NCBI GenBank assembly: GCA_964057225.1
Contig: OZ059899.1
Coordinates: forward strand, 8,432,001-8,496,000
DNA from: Auanema rhodensis
Taxonomy: Eukaryota; Nematoda; Chromadorea; Rhabditida; Rhabditidae
Direction of reading: 5' to 3'
Length of the DNA: 64,000 bases
Positions 43,301 through 55,300 of this stretch are shown piece by piece. Below the pieces are notes generated by a model. That model had not been told where the DNA came from. It made no database searches and worked only from the letters and a program-made list of their open reading frames with translations. How positions within the stretch are numbered: the first letter of the stretch is position 1; each line of letters begins with the position of its first letter. A program made the position numbers and the translations under genes.

Positions 43301-46300
43301 TGTAGATGGTGTCGTCGTTGACGTTGTAGATGTTGTCGTAGATGGAGTCGTGCTCGTTGTTGTAGATGGAGTCGTGCTAGTTGTTGTAGATGGAGTCGTG
43401 CTCGTTGTTGTAGATGGAGTTGTGCTCGTTGTTGTAGATGGAGTCGTCGTTGACGTTGTAGATGTCGTCGTAGATGGAGTCGTGCTCGTTGTTGTAGATG
43501 GAGTCGTGCTCGTTGTTGTAGATGGAGTCGTCGTTGATGTTGTTGATGTTGTTGTAGATGGAGTCGTCGTTGACGTTGTAGATGTTGTTGTAGATGGAGT
43601 CGTGCTCGTCGTTGTAGATGGAGTTGTGCTCGTTGTTGTAGATGGAGTCGTCGTTGACGTTGTAGATGTCGTCGTAGATGGAGTCGTGCTCGTTGTTGTA
43701 GATGGAGTCGTGCTCGTTGTTGTAGATGGAGTCGTCGTTGACGTTGTAGATGTTGTTGTAGATGGAGTCGTCGTTGACGTTGTAGATGTTGTTGTGGATG
43801 GTGTCGTCGTTGACGTTGTTGATGTCGTCGTAGATGGAGTCGTGCTCGTTGTTGTAGATGGAGTCGTCGTTGATGTTGTTAATGTTGTTGTAGATGGAGT
43901 CGTGCTCGTTGTTGTAGATGGAGTCGTCGTTGACGTTGTAGATGTCGTCGTAGATGGAGTCGTGCTCGTTGTTGTAGATGGAGTCGTGCTCGTTGTGGTA
44001 GATGGAGTTGTCGTTGACGTTGTAGATGTTGTTGTGGATGGTGTCGTCGTTGACGTTGTAGATGGAGTCGTGCTCGTTGTTGTAGATGGAGTTGTGCTCG
44101 TTGTTGTAGATGGAGTCGTCGTTGACGTTGTAGATGTCGTCGTAGATGGAGTCGTGCTCGTTGTTGTAGATGGAGTCGTGCTCGTTGTTGTAGATGGAGT
44201 CGTGCTCGTTGTTGTAGATGGAGTTGTCGTTGACGTTGTAGATGTTGTTGTGGATGGTGTCGTCGTTGACGTTGTAGATGTTGTTGTAGATGGAGTTGTG
44301 CTCGTTGTTGTAGATGGAGTCGTCGTTGACGTTGTAGATGTCGTCGTAGATGGAGTCGTGCTCGTTGTTGTAGATGGAGTCGTGCTCGTTGTTGTAGATG
44401 GAGTCGTCGTTGATGTTGTTGATGTTGTTGTAGATGGAGTCGTCGTTGACGTTGTAGATGTTGTTGTAGATGGAGTCGTGCTCGTTGTTGTAGATGGAGT
44501 TGTGCTCGTTGTTGTAGATGGAGTCGTCGTTGACGTTGTAGATGTCGTCGTAGATGGAGTCGTGCTCGTTGTTGTAGATGGAGTCGTGCTCGTTGTTGTA
44601 GATGGAGTCGTCGTTGACGTTGTAGATGTTGTTGTAGATGGAGTCGTCGTTGACGTTGTAGATGTTGTTGTGGATGGTGTCGTCGTTGACGTTGTTGATG
44701 TCGTCGTAGATGGAGTCGTGCTCGTTGTTGTAGATGGAGTCGTCGTTGATGTTGTTGATGTTGTTGTAGATGGAGTCGTGCTCGTTGTTGTAGATGGAGT
44801 CGTCGTTGACGTTGTAGATGTCGTCGTAGATGGAGTCGTGCTCGTTGTTGTAGATGGAGTCGTGCTCGTTGTGGTAGATGGAGTTGTCGTTGACGTTGTA
44901 GATGTTGTTGTGGATGGTGTCGTCGTTGACGTTGTAGATGTTGTTGTGGATGGAGTCGTCGTTGACGTTGTAGATGTTGTTGTAGATGGAGTCGTCGTTG
45001 ACGTTGTAGATGTTGTTGTAGATGGAGTCGTGCTGGTTGTTGTAGATGGAGTTGTGCTCGTTGTTGTAGATGGAGTCGTCGTTGATGTTGTTGATGTTGT
45101 TGTAGATGGAGTCGTCGTTGACGTTGTAGATGTTGTTGTAGATGGAGTTGTGCTCGTTGTTGTAGATGGAGTCGTGCTCGTTGTTGTAGATGGAGTCGTG
45201 CTCGTTGTTGTAGATGGAGTCGTCGTTGATGTTGTTGATGTTGTTGTAGATGGAGTCGTCGTTGACGTTGTAGATGTTGTTGTAGATGGAGTCGTGCTCG
45301 TTGTTGTAGATGGAGTTGTGCTCGTTGTTGTAGATGGAGTCGTCGTTGACGTTGTAGATGTCGTCGTAGATGGAGTCGTGCTCGTTGTTGTAGATGGAGT
45401 CGTGCTCGTTGTTGTAGATGGAGTCGTCGTTGATGTTGTTGATGTTGTTGTAGATGGAGTCGTCGTTGACGTTGTAGATGTTGTTGTAGATGGAGTCGTG
45501 CTCGTTGTTGTAGATGGAGTCGTGCTCGTTGTTGTAGATGGAGTCGTCGTTGATGTTGTTGATGTTGTTGTAGATGGAGTCGTCGTTGACGTTGTAGATG
45601 TTGTTGTAGATGGAGTTGTGCTCGTTGTTGTAGATGGAGTCGTGCTCGTTGTTGTAGATGGAGTCGTGCTCGTTGTTGTAGATGGAGTCGTCGTTGATGT
45701 TGTTGATGTTGTTGTAGATGGAGTCGTCGTTGACGTTGTAGATGTTGTTGTAGATGGAGTCGTGCTCGTTGTTGTAGATGGAGTTGTGCTCGTTGTTGTA
45801 GATGGAGTCGTCGTTGACGTTGTAGATGTCGTCGTAGATGGAGTCGTGCTCGTTGTTGTAGATGGAGTCGTGCTCGTTGTTGTAGATGGAGTCGTCGTTG
45901 ATGTTGTTGATGTTGTTGTAGATGGAGTCGTCGTTGACGTTGTAGATGTTGTTGTAGATGGAGTCGTGCTCGTTGTTGTAGATGGAGTTGTGCTCGTTGT
46001 TGTAGATGGAGTCGTCGTTGACGTTGTAGATGTCGTCGTAGATGGAGTCGTGCTCGTTGTTGTAGATGAAGTCGTGCTCGTTGTTGTAGATGGAGTCGTC
46101 GTTGATGTTGTTGATGTTGTTGTAGATGGAGTCGTCGTTGACGTTGTAGATGTTGTTGTAGATGGAGTTGTGCTCGTTGTTGTAGATGGAGTCGTGCTCG
46201 TCGTTGTAGATGGAGTTGTGCTCGTTGTTGTAGATGGAGTCGTCGTTGACGTTGTAGATGTTGTTGTAGATGGTGTCGTCGTTGACGTTGTAGATGTTGT

Positions 46301-49300
46301 CGTAGATGGAGTCGTGCTCGTTGTTGTAGATGGAGTCGTGCTAGTTGTTGTAGATGGAGTCGTGCTCGTTGTTGTAGATGGAGTCGTCGTTGATGTTGTT
46401 GATGTTGTTGTAGATGGAGTCGTCGTTGACGTTGTAGATGTTGTTGTAGATGGAGTCGTGCTCGTTGTTGTAGATGGAGTTGTGCTCGTTGTTGTAGATG
46501 GAGTCGTCGTTGACGTTGTAGATGTCGTCGTAGATGGAGTCGTGCTCGTTGTTGTAGATGGAGTCGTGCTCGTTGTTGTAGATGGAGTCGTCGTTGACGT
46601 TGTAGATGTTGTTGTAGATGGAGTCGTGCTCGTTGTTGTAGATGGAGTCGTGCTAGTTGTTGTAGATGGAGTCGTGCTCGTTGTTGTAGATGGAGTCGTC
46701 GTTGATGTTGTTGATGTTGTTGTAGATGGAGTCGTCGTTGACGTTGTAGATGTTGTTGTAGATGGAGTCGTGCTCGTTGTTGTAGATGGAGTTGTGCTCG
46801 TTGTTGTAGATGGAGTCGTCGTTGACGTTGTATATGTCGTCGTAGATGGAGTCGTACTCGTTGTTGTAGATGGAGTCGTGCTCGTTGTTGTAGATGGAGT
46901 CGTCGTTGACGTTGTAGATGTTGTTGTAGATGGAGTCGTGCTCGTTGTTGTAGATGGAGTTGTGCTCGTTGTTGTAGATGGAGTCGTCGTTGACGTTGTA
47001 GATGTCGTCGTAGATGGAGTCGTGCTCGTTGTTGTAGATGAAGTCGTGCTCGTTGTTGTAGATGGAGTCGTCGTTGATGTTGTTGATGTTGTTGTAGATG
47101 GAGTCGTCGTTGACGTTGTAGATGTTGTTGTAGATGGAGTTGTGCTCGTTGTTGTAGATGGAGTCGTGCTCGTCGTTGTAGATGGAGTTGTGCTCGTTGT
47201 TGTAGATGGAGTCGTCGTTGACGTTGTAGATGTTGTTGTAGATGGTGTCGTCGTTGACGTTGTAGATGTTGTCGTAGATGGAGTCGTGCTCGTTGTTGTA
47301 GATGGAGTCGTGCTAGTTGTTGTAGATGGAGTCGTGCTCGTTGTTGTAGATGGAGTCGTCGTTGACGTTGTAGATGTCGTCGTAGATGGAGTCGTGCTCG
47401 TTGTTGTAGATGGAGTCGTGCTCGTTGTTGTAGATGGAGTCGTCGTTGATGTTGTTGATGTTGTTGTAGATGGAGTCGTCGTTGACGTTGTAGATGTTGT
47501 TGTAGATGGAGTCGTGCTCGTTGTTGTAGATGGAGTTGTGCTCGTTGTTGTAGATGGAGTCGTCGTTGACGTTGTAGATGTCGTCGTAGATGGAGTCGTG
47601 CTCGTTGTTGTAGATGAAGTCGTGCTCGTTGTTGTAGATGGAGTCGTCGTTGATGTTGTTGATGTTGTTGTAGATGGAGTCGTCGTTGACGTTGTAGATG
47701 TTGTTGTAGATGGAGTTGTGCTCGTTGTTGTAGATGGAGTCGTGCTCGTCGTTGTAGATGGAGTTGTGCTCGTTGTTGTAGATGGAGTCGTCGTTGACGT
47801 TGTAGATGTTGTTGTAGATGGTGTCGTCGTTGACGTTGTAGATGTTGTCGTAGATGGAGTCGTGCTCGTTGTTGTAGATGGTGTCGTCGTTGACGTTGTA
47901 GATGTTGTTGTAGATGGAGTTGTGCTCGTTGTTGTAGATGGAGTCGTCGTTGAAGTTGTAGATGTCGTCGTAGATGGAATCGTGCTCGTTGTTGTAGATG
48001 GAGTCGTCGTTGACGTTGTAGATGTTGTTGTGGATGGTGTCGTCGTTGAGGTTGTAGATGTTGTTGTAGATGGAGTTGTGCTCGTTGTTGTAGATGGAGT
48101 CGTCGTTGACGTTGTAGATGTTGTCGTAGATGGAGTCGTGCTCGTTGTTGTAGATGGAGTCGTGCTCGTTGTTGTAGATGGTGTCGTCGTTGACGTTGTA
48201 GATGTTGTTGTAGATGGTGTCGTCGTTGACGTTGTAGATGTTGTCGTAGATGGAGTCGTGCTCGTTGTTGTAGATGGAGTCGTCGTTGACGTTGTAGATG
48301 TCGTCGTAGATGGAGTCGTGCTCGTTGTTGTAGATGGAGTCGTCGTTGATGTTGTTGATGTTGTTGTAGATGGAGTCGTCGTTGACGTTGTAGATGTTGT
48401 TGTAGATGGAGTTGTGCTCGTTGTTGTAGATGGAGTCGTGCTCGTTGTTGTAGATGGAGTCGTGCTCGTTGTTGTAGATGGAGTCGTCGTTGATGTTGTT
48501 GATGTTGTTGTAGATGGAGTCGTCGTTGACGTTGTAGATGTTGTTGTAGATGGAGTTGTGCTCGTTGTTGTAGATGGAGTCGTGCTCGTCGTTGTAGATG
48601 GAGTTGTGCTCGTTGTTGTAGATGGAGTCGTCGTTGATGTTGTAGATGTTGTTGTAGATGGAGTTGTGCTCGTTGTTGTAGATGGAGTCGTCGTTGACGT
48701 TGTAGATGTTGTCGTAGATGGAGTCGTGCTCGTTGTTGTAGATGGAGTCGTGCTCGTTGTTGTAGATGGTGTCGTCGTTGACGTTGTAGATGTTGTTGTA
48801 GATGGTGTCGTCGTTGACGTTGTAGATGTTGTCGTAGATGGAGTCGTGCTCGTTGTTGTAGATGGAGTCGTCGTTGACGTTGTAGATGTCGTCGTAGATG
48901 GAGTCGTGCTCGTTGTTGTAGATGGAGTCGTCGTTGATGTTGTTGATGTTGTTGTAGATGGAGTCGTCGTTGACGTTGTAGATGTTGTTGTAGATGGAGT
49001 TGTGCTCGTTGTTGTAGATGGAGTCGTGCTCGTTGTTGTAGATGGAGTCGTGCTCGTTGTTGTAGATGGAGTCGTCGTTGATGTTGTTGATGTTGTTGTA
49101 GATGGAGTCGTCGTTGACGTTGTAGATGTTGTTGTAGATGGAGTTGTGCTCGTTGTTGTAGATGGAGTCGTGCTCGTCGTTGTAGATGGAGTTGTGCTCG
49201 TTGTTGTAGATGGAGTCGTCGTTGATGTTGTTGATGTTGTTGTAGATGGAGTCGTCGTTGACGTTGTAGATGTTGTTGTAGATGGAGTTGTGCTCGTTGT

Positions 49301-52300
49301 TGTAGATGGAGTCGTGCTCGTTGTTGTAGATGGAGTCGTGCTCGTTGTTGTAGATGGAGTCGTGCTCGTCGTTGTAGATGGAGTTGTGCTCGTTGTTGTA
49401 GATGGAGTCGTCGTTGACGTTGTAGATGTTGTTGTAGATGGTGTCGTCGTTGACGTTGTAGATGTTGTCGTAGATGGAGTCGTGCTCGTTGTTGTAGATG
49501 GAGTCGTGCTAGTTGTTGTAGATGGAGTCGTGCTCGTTGTTGTAGATGGAGTTGTGCTCGTTGTTGTAGATGGAGTCGTCGTTGACGTTGTAGATGTCGT
49601 CGTAGATGGAGTCGTGCTCGTTGTTGTAGATGGAGTCGTGCTCGTTGTTGTAGATGGAGTCGTCGTTGATGTTGTTGATGTTGTTGTAGATGGAGTCGTC
49701 GTTGACGTTGTAGATGTTGTTGTAGATGGAGTCGTGCTCGTCGTTGTAGATGGAGTTGTGCTCGTTGTTGTAGATGGAGTCGTCGTTGACGTTGTAGATG
49801 TCGTCGTAGATGGAGTCGTGCTCGTTGTTGTAGATGGAGTCGTGCTCGTTGTTGTAGATGGAGTCGTCGTTGACGTTGTAGATGTTGTTGTAGATGGAGT
49901 CGTCGTTGACGTTGTAGATGTTGTTGTGGATGGTGTCGTCGTTGACGTTGTTGATGTCGTCGTAGATGGAGTCGTGCTCGTTGTTGTAGATGGAGTCGTC
50001 GTTGATGTTGTTAATGTTGTTGTAGATGGAGTCGTGCTCGTTGTTGTAGATGGAGTCGTCGTTGACGTTGTAGATGTCGTCGTAGATGGAGTCGTGCTCG
50101 TTGTTGTAGATGGAGTCGTGCTCGTTGTGGTAGATGGAGTTGTCGTTGACGTTGTAGATGTTGTTGTGGATGGTGTCGTCGTTGACGTTGTAGATGGAGT
50201 CGTGCTCGTTGTTGTAGATGGAGTTGTGCTCGTTGTTGTAGATGGAGTCGTCGTTGACGTTGTAGATGTCGTCGTAGATGGAGTCGTGCTCGTTGTTGTA
50301 GATGGAGTCGTGCTCGTTGTTGTAGATGGAGTCGTGCTCGTTGTTGTAGATGGAGTTGTCGTTGACGTTGTAGATGTTGTTGTGGATGGTGTCGTCGTTG
50401 ACGTTGTAGATGTTGTTGTAGATGGAGTTGTGCTCGTTGTTGTAGATGGAGTCGTCGTTGACGTTGTAGATGTCGTCGTAGATGGAGTCGTGCTCGTTGT
50501 TGTAGATGGAGTCGTGCTCGTTGTTGTAGATGGAGTCGTCGTTGATGTTGTTGATGTTGTTGTAGATGGAGTCGTCGTTGACGTTGTAGATGTTGTTGTA
50601 GATGGAGTCGTGCTCGTTGTTGTAGATGGAGTTGTGCTCGTTGTTGTAGATGGAGTCGTCGTTGACGTTGTAGATGTCGTCGTAGATGGAGTCGTGCTCG
50701 TTGTTGTAGATGGAGTCGTGCTCGTTGTTGTAGATGGAGTCGTCGTTGACGTTGTAGATGTTGTTGTAGATGGAGTCGTCGTTGACGTTGTAGATGTTGT
50801 TGTGGATGGTGTCGTCGTTGACGTTGTTGATGTCGTCGTAGATGGAGTCGTGCTCGTTGTTGTAGATGGAGTCGTCGTTGATGTTGTTGATGTTGTTGTA
50901 GATGGAGTCGTGCTCGTTGTTGTAGATGGAGTCGTCGTTGACGTTGTAGATGTCGTCGTAGATGGAGTCGTGCTCGTTGTTGTAGATGGAGTCGTGCTCG
51001 TTGTGGTAGATGGAGTTGTCGTTGACGTTGTAGATGTTGTTGTGGATGGTGTCGTCGTTGACGTTGTAGATGTTGTTGTGGATGGAGTCGTCGTTGACGT
51101 TGTAGATGTTGTTGTAGATGGAGTCGTCGTTGACGTTGTAGATGTTGTTGTAGATGGAGTCGTGCTGGTTGTTGTAGATGGAGTTGTGCTCGTTGTTGTA
51201 GATGGAGTCGTCGTTGATGTTGTTGATGTTGTTGTAGATGGAGTCGTCGTTGACGTTGTAGATGTTGTTGTAGATGGAGTTGTGCTCGTTGTTGTAGATG
51301 GAGTCGTGCTCGTTGTTGTAGATGGAGTCGTGCTCGTTGTTGTAGATGGAGTCGTCGTTGATGTTGTTGATGTTGTTGTAGATGGAGTCGTCGTTGACGT
51401 TGTAGATGTTGTTGTAGATGGAGTCGTGCTCGTTGTTGTAGATGGAGTTGTGCTCGTTGTTGTAGATGGAGTCGTCGTTGACGTTGTAGATGTCGTCGTA
51501 GATGGAGTCGTGCTCGTTGTTGTAGATGGAGTCGTGCTCGTTGTTGTAGATGGAGTCGTCGTTGATGTTGTTGATGTTGTTGTAGATGGAGTCGTCGTTG
51601 ACGTTGTAGATGTTGTTGTAGATGGAGTCGTGCTCGTTGTTGTAGATGGAGTCGTGCTCGTTGTTGTAGATGGAGTCGTCGTTGATGTTGTTGATGTTGT
51701 TGTAGATGGAGTCGTCGTTGACGTTGTAGATGTTGTTGTAGATGGAGTTGTGCTCGTTGTTGTAGATGGAGTCGTGCTCGTTGTTGTAGATGGAGTCGTG
51801 CTCGTTGTTGTAGATGGAGTCGTCGTTGATGTTGTTGATGTTGTTGTAGATGGAGTCGTCGTTGACGTTGTAGATGTTGTTGTAGATGGAGTCGTGCTCG
51901 TTGTTGTAGATGGAGTTGTGCTCGTTGTTGTAGATGGAGTCGTCGTTGACGTTGTAGATGTCGTCGTAGATGGAGTCGTGCTCGTTGTTGTAGATGGAGT
52001 CGTGCTCGTTGTTGTAGATGGAGTCGTCGTTGATGTTGTTGATGTTGTTGTAGATGGAGTCGTCGTTGACGTTGTAGATGTTGTTGTAGATGGAGTCGTG
52101 CTCGTTGTTGTAGATGGAGTTGTGCTCGTTGTTGTAGATGGAGTCGTCGTTGACGTTGTAGATGTCGTCGTAGATGGAGTCGTGCTCGTTGTTGTAGATG
52201 AAGTCGTGCTCGTTGTTGTAGATGGAGTCGTCGTTGATGTTGTTGATGTTGTTGTAGATGGAGTCGTCGTTGACGTTGTAGATGTTGTTGTAGATGGAGT

Positions 52301-55300
52301 TGTGCTCGTTGTTGTAGATGGAGTCGTGCTCGTCGTTGTAGATGGAGTTGTGCTCGTTGTTGTAGATGGAGTCGTCGTTGACGTTGTAGATGTTGTTGTA
52401 GATGGTGTCGTCGTTGACGTTGTAGATGTTGTCGTAGATGGAGTCGTGCTCGTTGTTGTAGATGGAGTCGTGCTAGTTGTTGTAGATGGAGTCGTGCTCG
52501 TTGTTGTAGATGGAGTCGTCGTTGATGTTGTTGATGTTGTTGTAGATGGAGTCGTCGTTGACGTTGTAGATGTTGTTGTAGATGGAGTCGTGCTCGTTGT
52601 TGTAGATGGAGTTGTGCTCGTTGTTGTAGATGGAGTCGTCGTTGACGTTGTAGATGTCGTCGTAGATGGAGTCGTGCTCGTTGTTGTAGATGGAGTCGTG
52701 CTCGTTGTTGTAGATGGAGTCGTCGTTGACGTTGTAGATGTTGTTGTAGATGGAGTCGTGCTCGTTGTTGTAGATGGAGTCGTGCTAGTTGTTGTAGATG
52801 GAGTCGTGCTCGTTGTTGTAGATGGAGTCGTCGTTGATGTTGTTGATGTTGTTGTAGATGGAGTCGTCGTTGACGTTGTAGATGTTGTTGTAGATGGAGT
52901 CGTGCTCGTTGTTGTAGATGGAGTTGTGCTCGTTGTTGTAGATGGAGTCGTCGTTGACGTTGTATATGTCGTCGTAGATGGAGTCGTACTCGTTGTTGTA
53001 GATGGAGTCGTGCTCGTTGTTGTAGATGGAGTCGTCGTTGACGTTGTAGATGTTGTTGTAGATGGAGTCGTGCTCGTTGTTGTAGATGGAGTTGTGCTCG
53101 TTGTTGTAGATGGAGTCGTCGTTGACGTTGTAGATGTCGTCGTAGATGGAGTCGTGCTCGTTGTTGTAGATGAAGTCGTGCTCGTTGTTGTAGATGGAGT
53201 CGTCGTTGATGTTGTTGATGTTGTTGTAGATGGAGTCGTCGTTGACGTTGTAGATGTTGTTGTAGATGGAGTTGTGCTCGTTGTTGTAGATGGAGTCGTG
53301 CTCGTCGTTGTAGATGGAGTTGTGCTCGTTGTTGTAGATGGAGTCGTCGTTGACGTTGTAGATGTTGTTGTAGATGGTGTCGTCGTTGACGTTGTAGATG
53401 TTGTCGTAGATGGAGTCGTGCTCGTTGTTGTAGATGGAGTCGTGCTAGTTGTTGTAGATGGAGTCGTGCTCGTTGTTGTAGATGGAGTCGTCGTTGACGT
53501 TGTAGATGTCGTCGTAGATGGAGTCGTGCTCGTTGTTGTAGATGGAGTCGTGCTCGTTGTTGTAGATGGAGTCGTCGTTGATGTTGTTGATGTTGTTGTA
53601 GATGGAGTCGTCGTTGACGTTGTAGATGTTGTTGTAGATGGAGTCGTGCTCGTTGTTGTAGATGGAGTTGTGCTCGTTGTTGTAGATGGAGTCGTCGTTG
53701 ACGTTGTAGATGTCGTCGTAGATGGAGTCGTGCTCGTTGTTGTAGATGAAGTCGTGCTCGTTGTTGTAGATGGAGTCGTCGTTGATGTTGTTGATGTTGT
53801 TGTAGATGGAGTCGTCGTTGACGTTGTAGATGTTGTTGTAGATGGAGTTGTGCTCGTTGTTGTAGATGGAGTCGTGCTCGTCGTTGTAGATGGAGTTGTG
53901 CTCGTTGTTGTAGATGGAGTCGTCGTTGACGTTGTAGATGTTGTTGTAGATGGTGTCGTCGTTGACGTTGTAGATGTTGTCGTAGATGGAGTCGTGCTCG
54001 TTGTTGTAGATGGTGTCGTCGTTGACGTTGTAGATGTTGTTGTAGATGGAGTTGTGCTCGTTGTTGTAGATGGAGTCGTCGTTGAAGTTGTAGATGTCGT
54101 CGTAGATGGAATCGTGCTCGTTGTTGTAGATGGAGTCGTCGTTGACGTTGTAGATGTTGTTGTGGATGGTGTCGTCGTTGAGGTTGTAGATGTTGTTGTA
54201 GATGGAGTTGTGCTCGTTGTTGTAGATGGAGTCGTCGTTGACGTTGTAGATGTTGTCGTAGATGGAGTCGTGCTCGTTGTTGTAGATGGAGTCGTGCTCG
54301 TTGTTGTAGATGGTGTCGTCGTTGACGTTGTAGATGTTGTTGTAGATGGTGTCGTCGTTGACGTTGTAGATGTTGTCGTAGATGGAGTCGTGCTCGTTGT
54401 TGTAGATGGAGTCGTCGTTGACGTTGTAGATGTCGTCGTAGATGGAGTCGTGCTCGTTGTTGTAGATGGAGTCGTCGTTGATGTTGTTGATGTTGTTGTA
54501 GATGGAGTCGTCGTTGACGTTGTAGATGTTGTTGTAGATGGAGTTGTGCTCGTTGTTGTAGATGGAGTCGTGCTCGTTGTTGTAGATGGAGTCGTGCTCG
54601 TTGTTGTAGATGGAGTCGTCGTTGATGTTGTTGATGTTGTTGTAGATGGAGTCGTCGTTGACGTTGTAGATGTTGTTGTAGATGGAGTTGTGCTCGTTGT
54701 TGTAGATGGAGTCGTGCTCGTCGTTGTAGATGGAGTTGTGCTCGTTGTTGTAGATGGAGTCGTCGTTGATGTTGTAGATGTTGTTGTAGATGGAGTTGTG
54801 CTCGTTGTTGTAGATGGAGTCGTCGTTGACGTTGTAGATGTTGTCGTAGATGGAGTCGTGCTCGTTGTTGTAGATGGAGTCGTGCTCGTTGTTGTAGATG
54901 GTGTCGTCGTTGACGTTGTAGATGTTGTTGTAGATGGTGTCGTCGTTGACGTTGTAGATGTTGTCGTAGATGGAGTCGTGCTCGTTGTTGTAGATGGAGT
55001 CGTCGTTGACGTTGTAGATGTCGTCGTAGATGGAGTCGTGCTCGTTGTTGTAGATGGAGTCGTCGTTGATGTTGTTGATGTTGTTGTAGATGGAGTCGTC
55101 GTTGACGTTGTAGATGTTGTTGTAGATGGAGTTGTGCTCGTTGTTGTAGATGGAGTCGTGCTCGTTGTTGTAGATGGAGTCGTGCTCGTTGTTGTAGATG
55201 GAGTCGTCGTTGATGTTGTTGATGTTGTTGTAGATGGAGTCGTCGTTGACGTTGTAGATGTTGTTGTAGATGGAGTTGTGCTCGTTGTTGTAGATGGAGT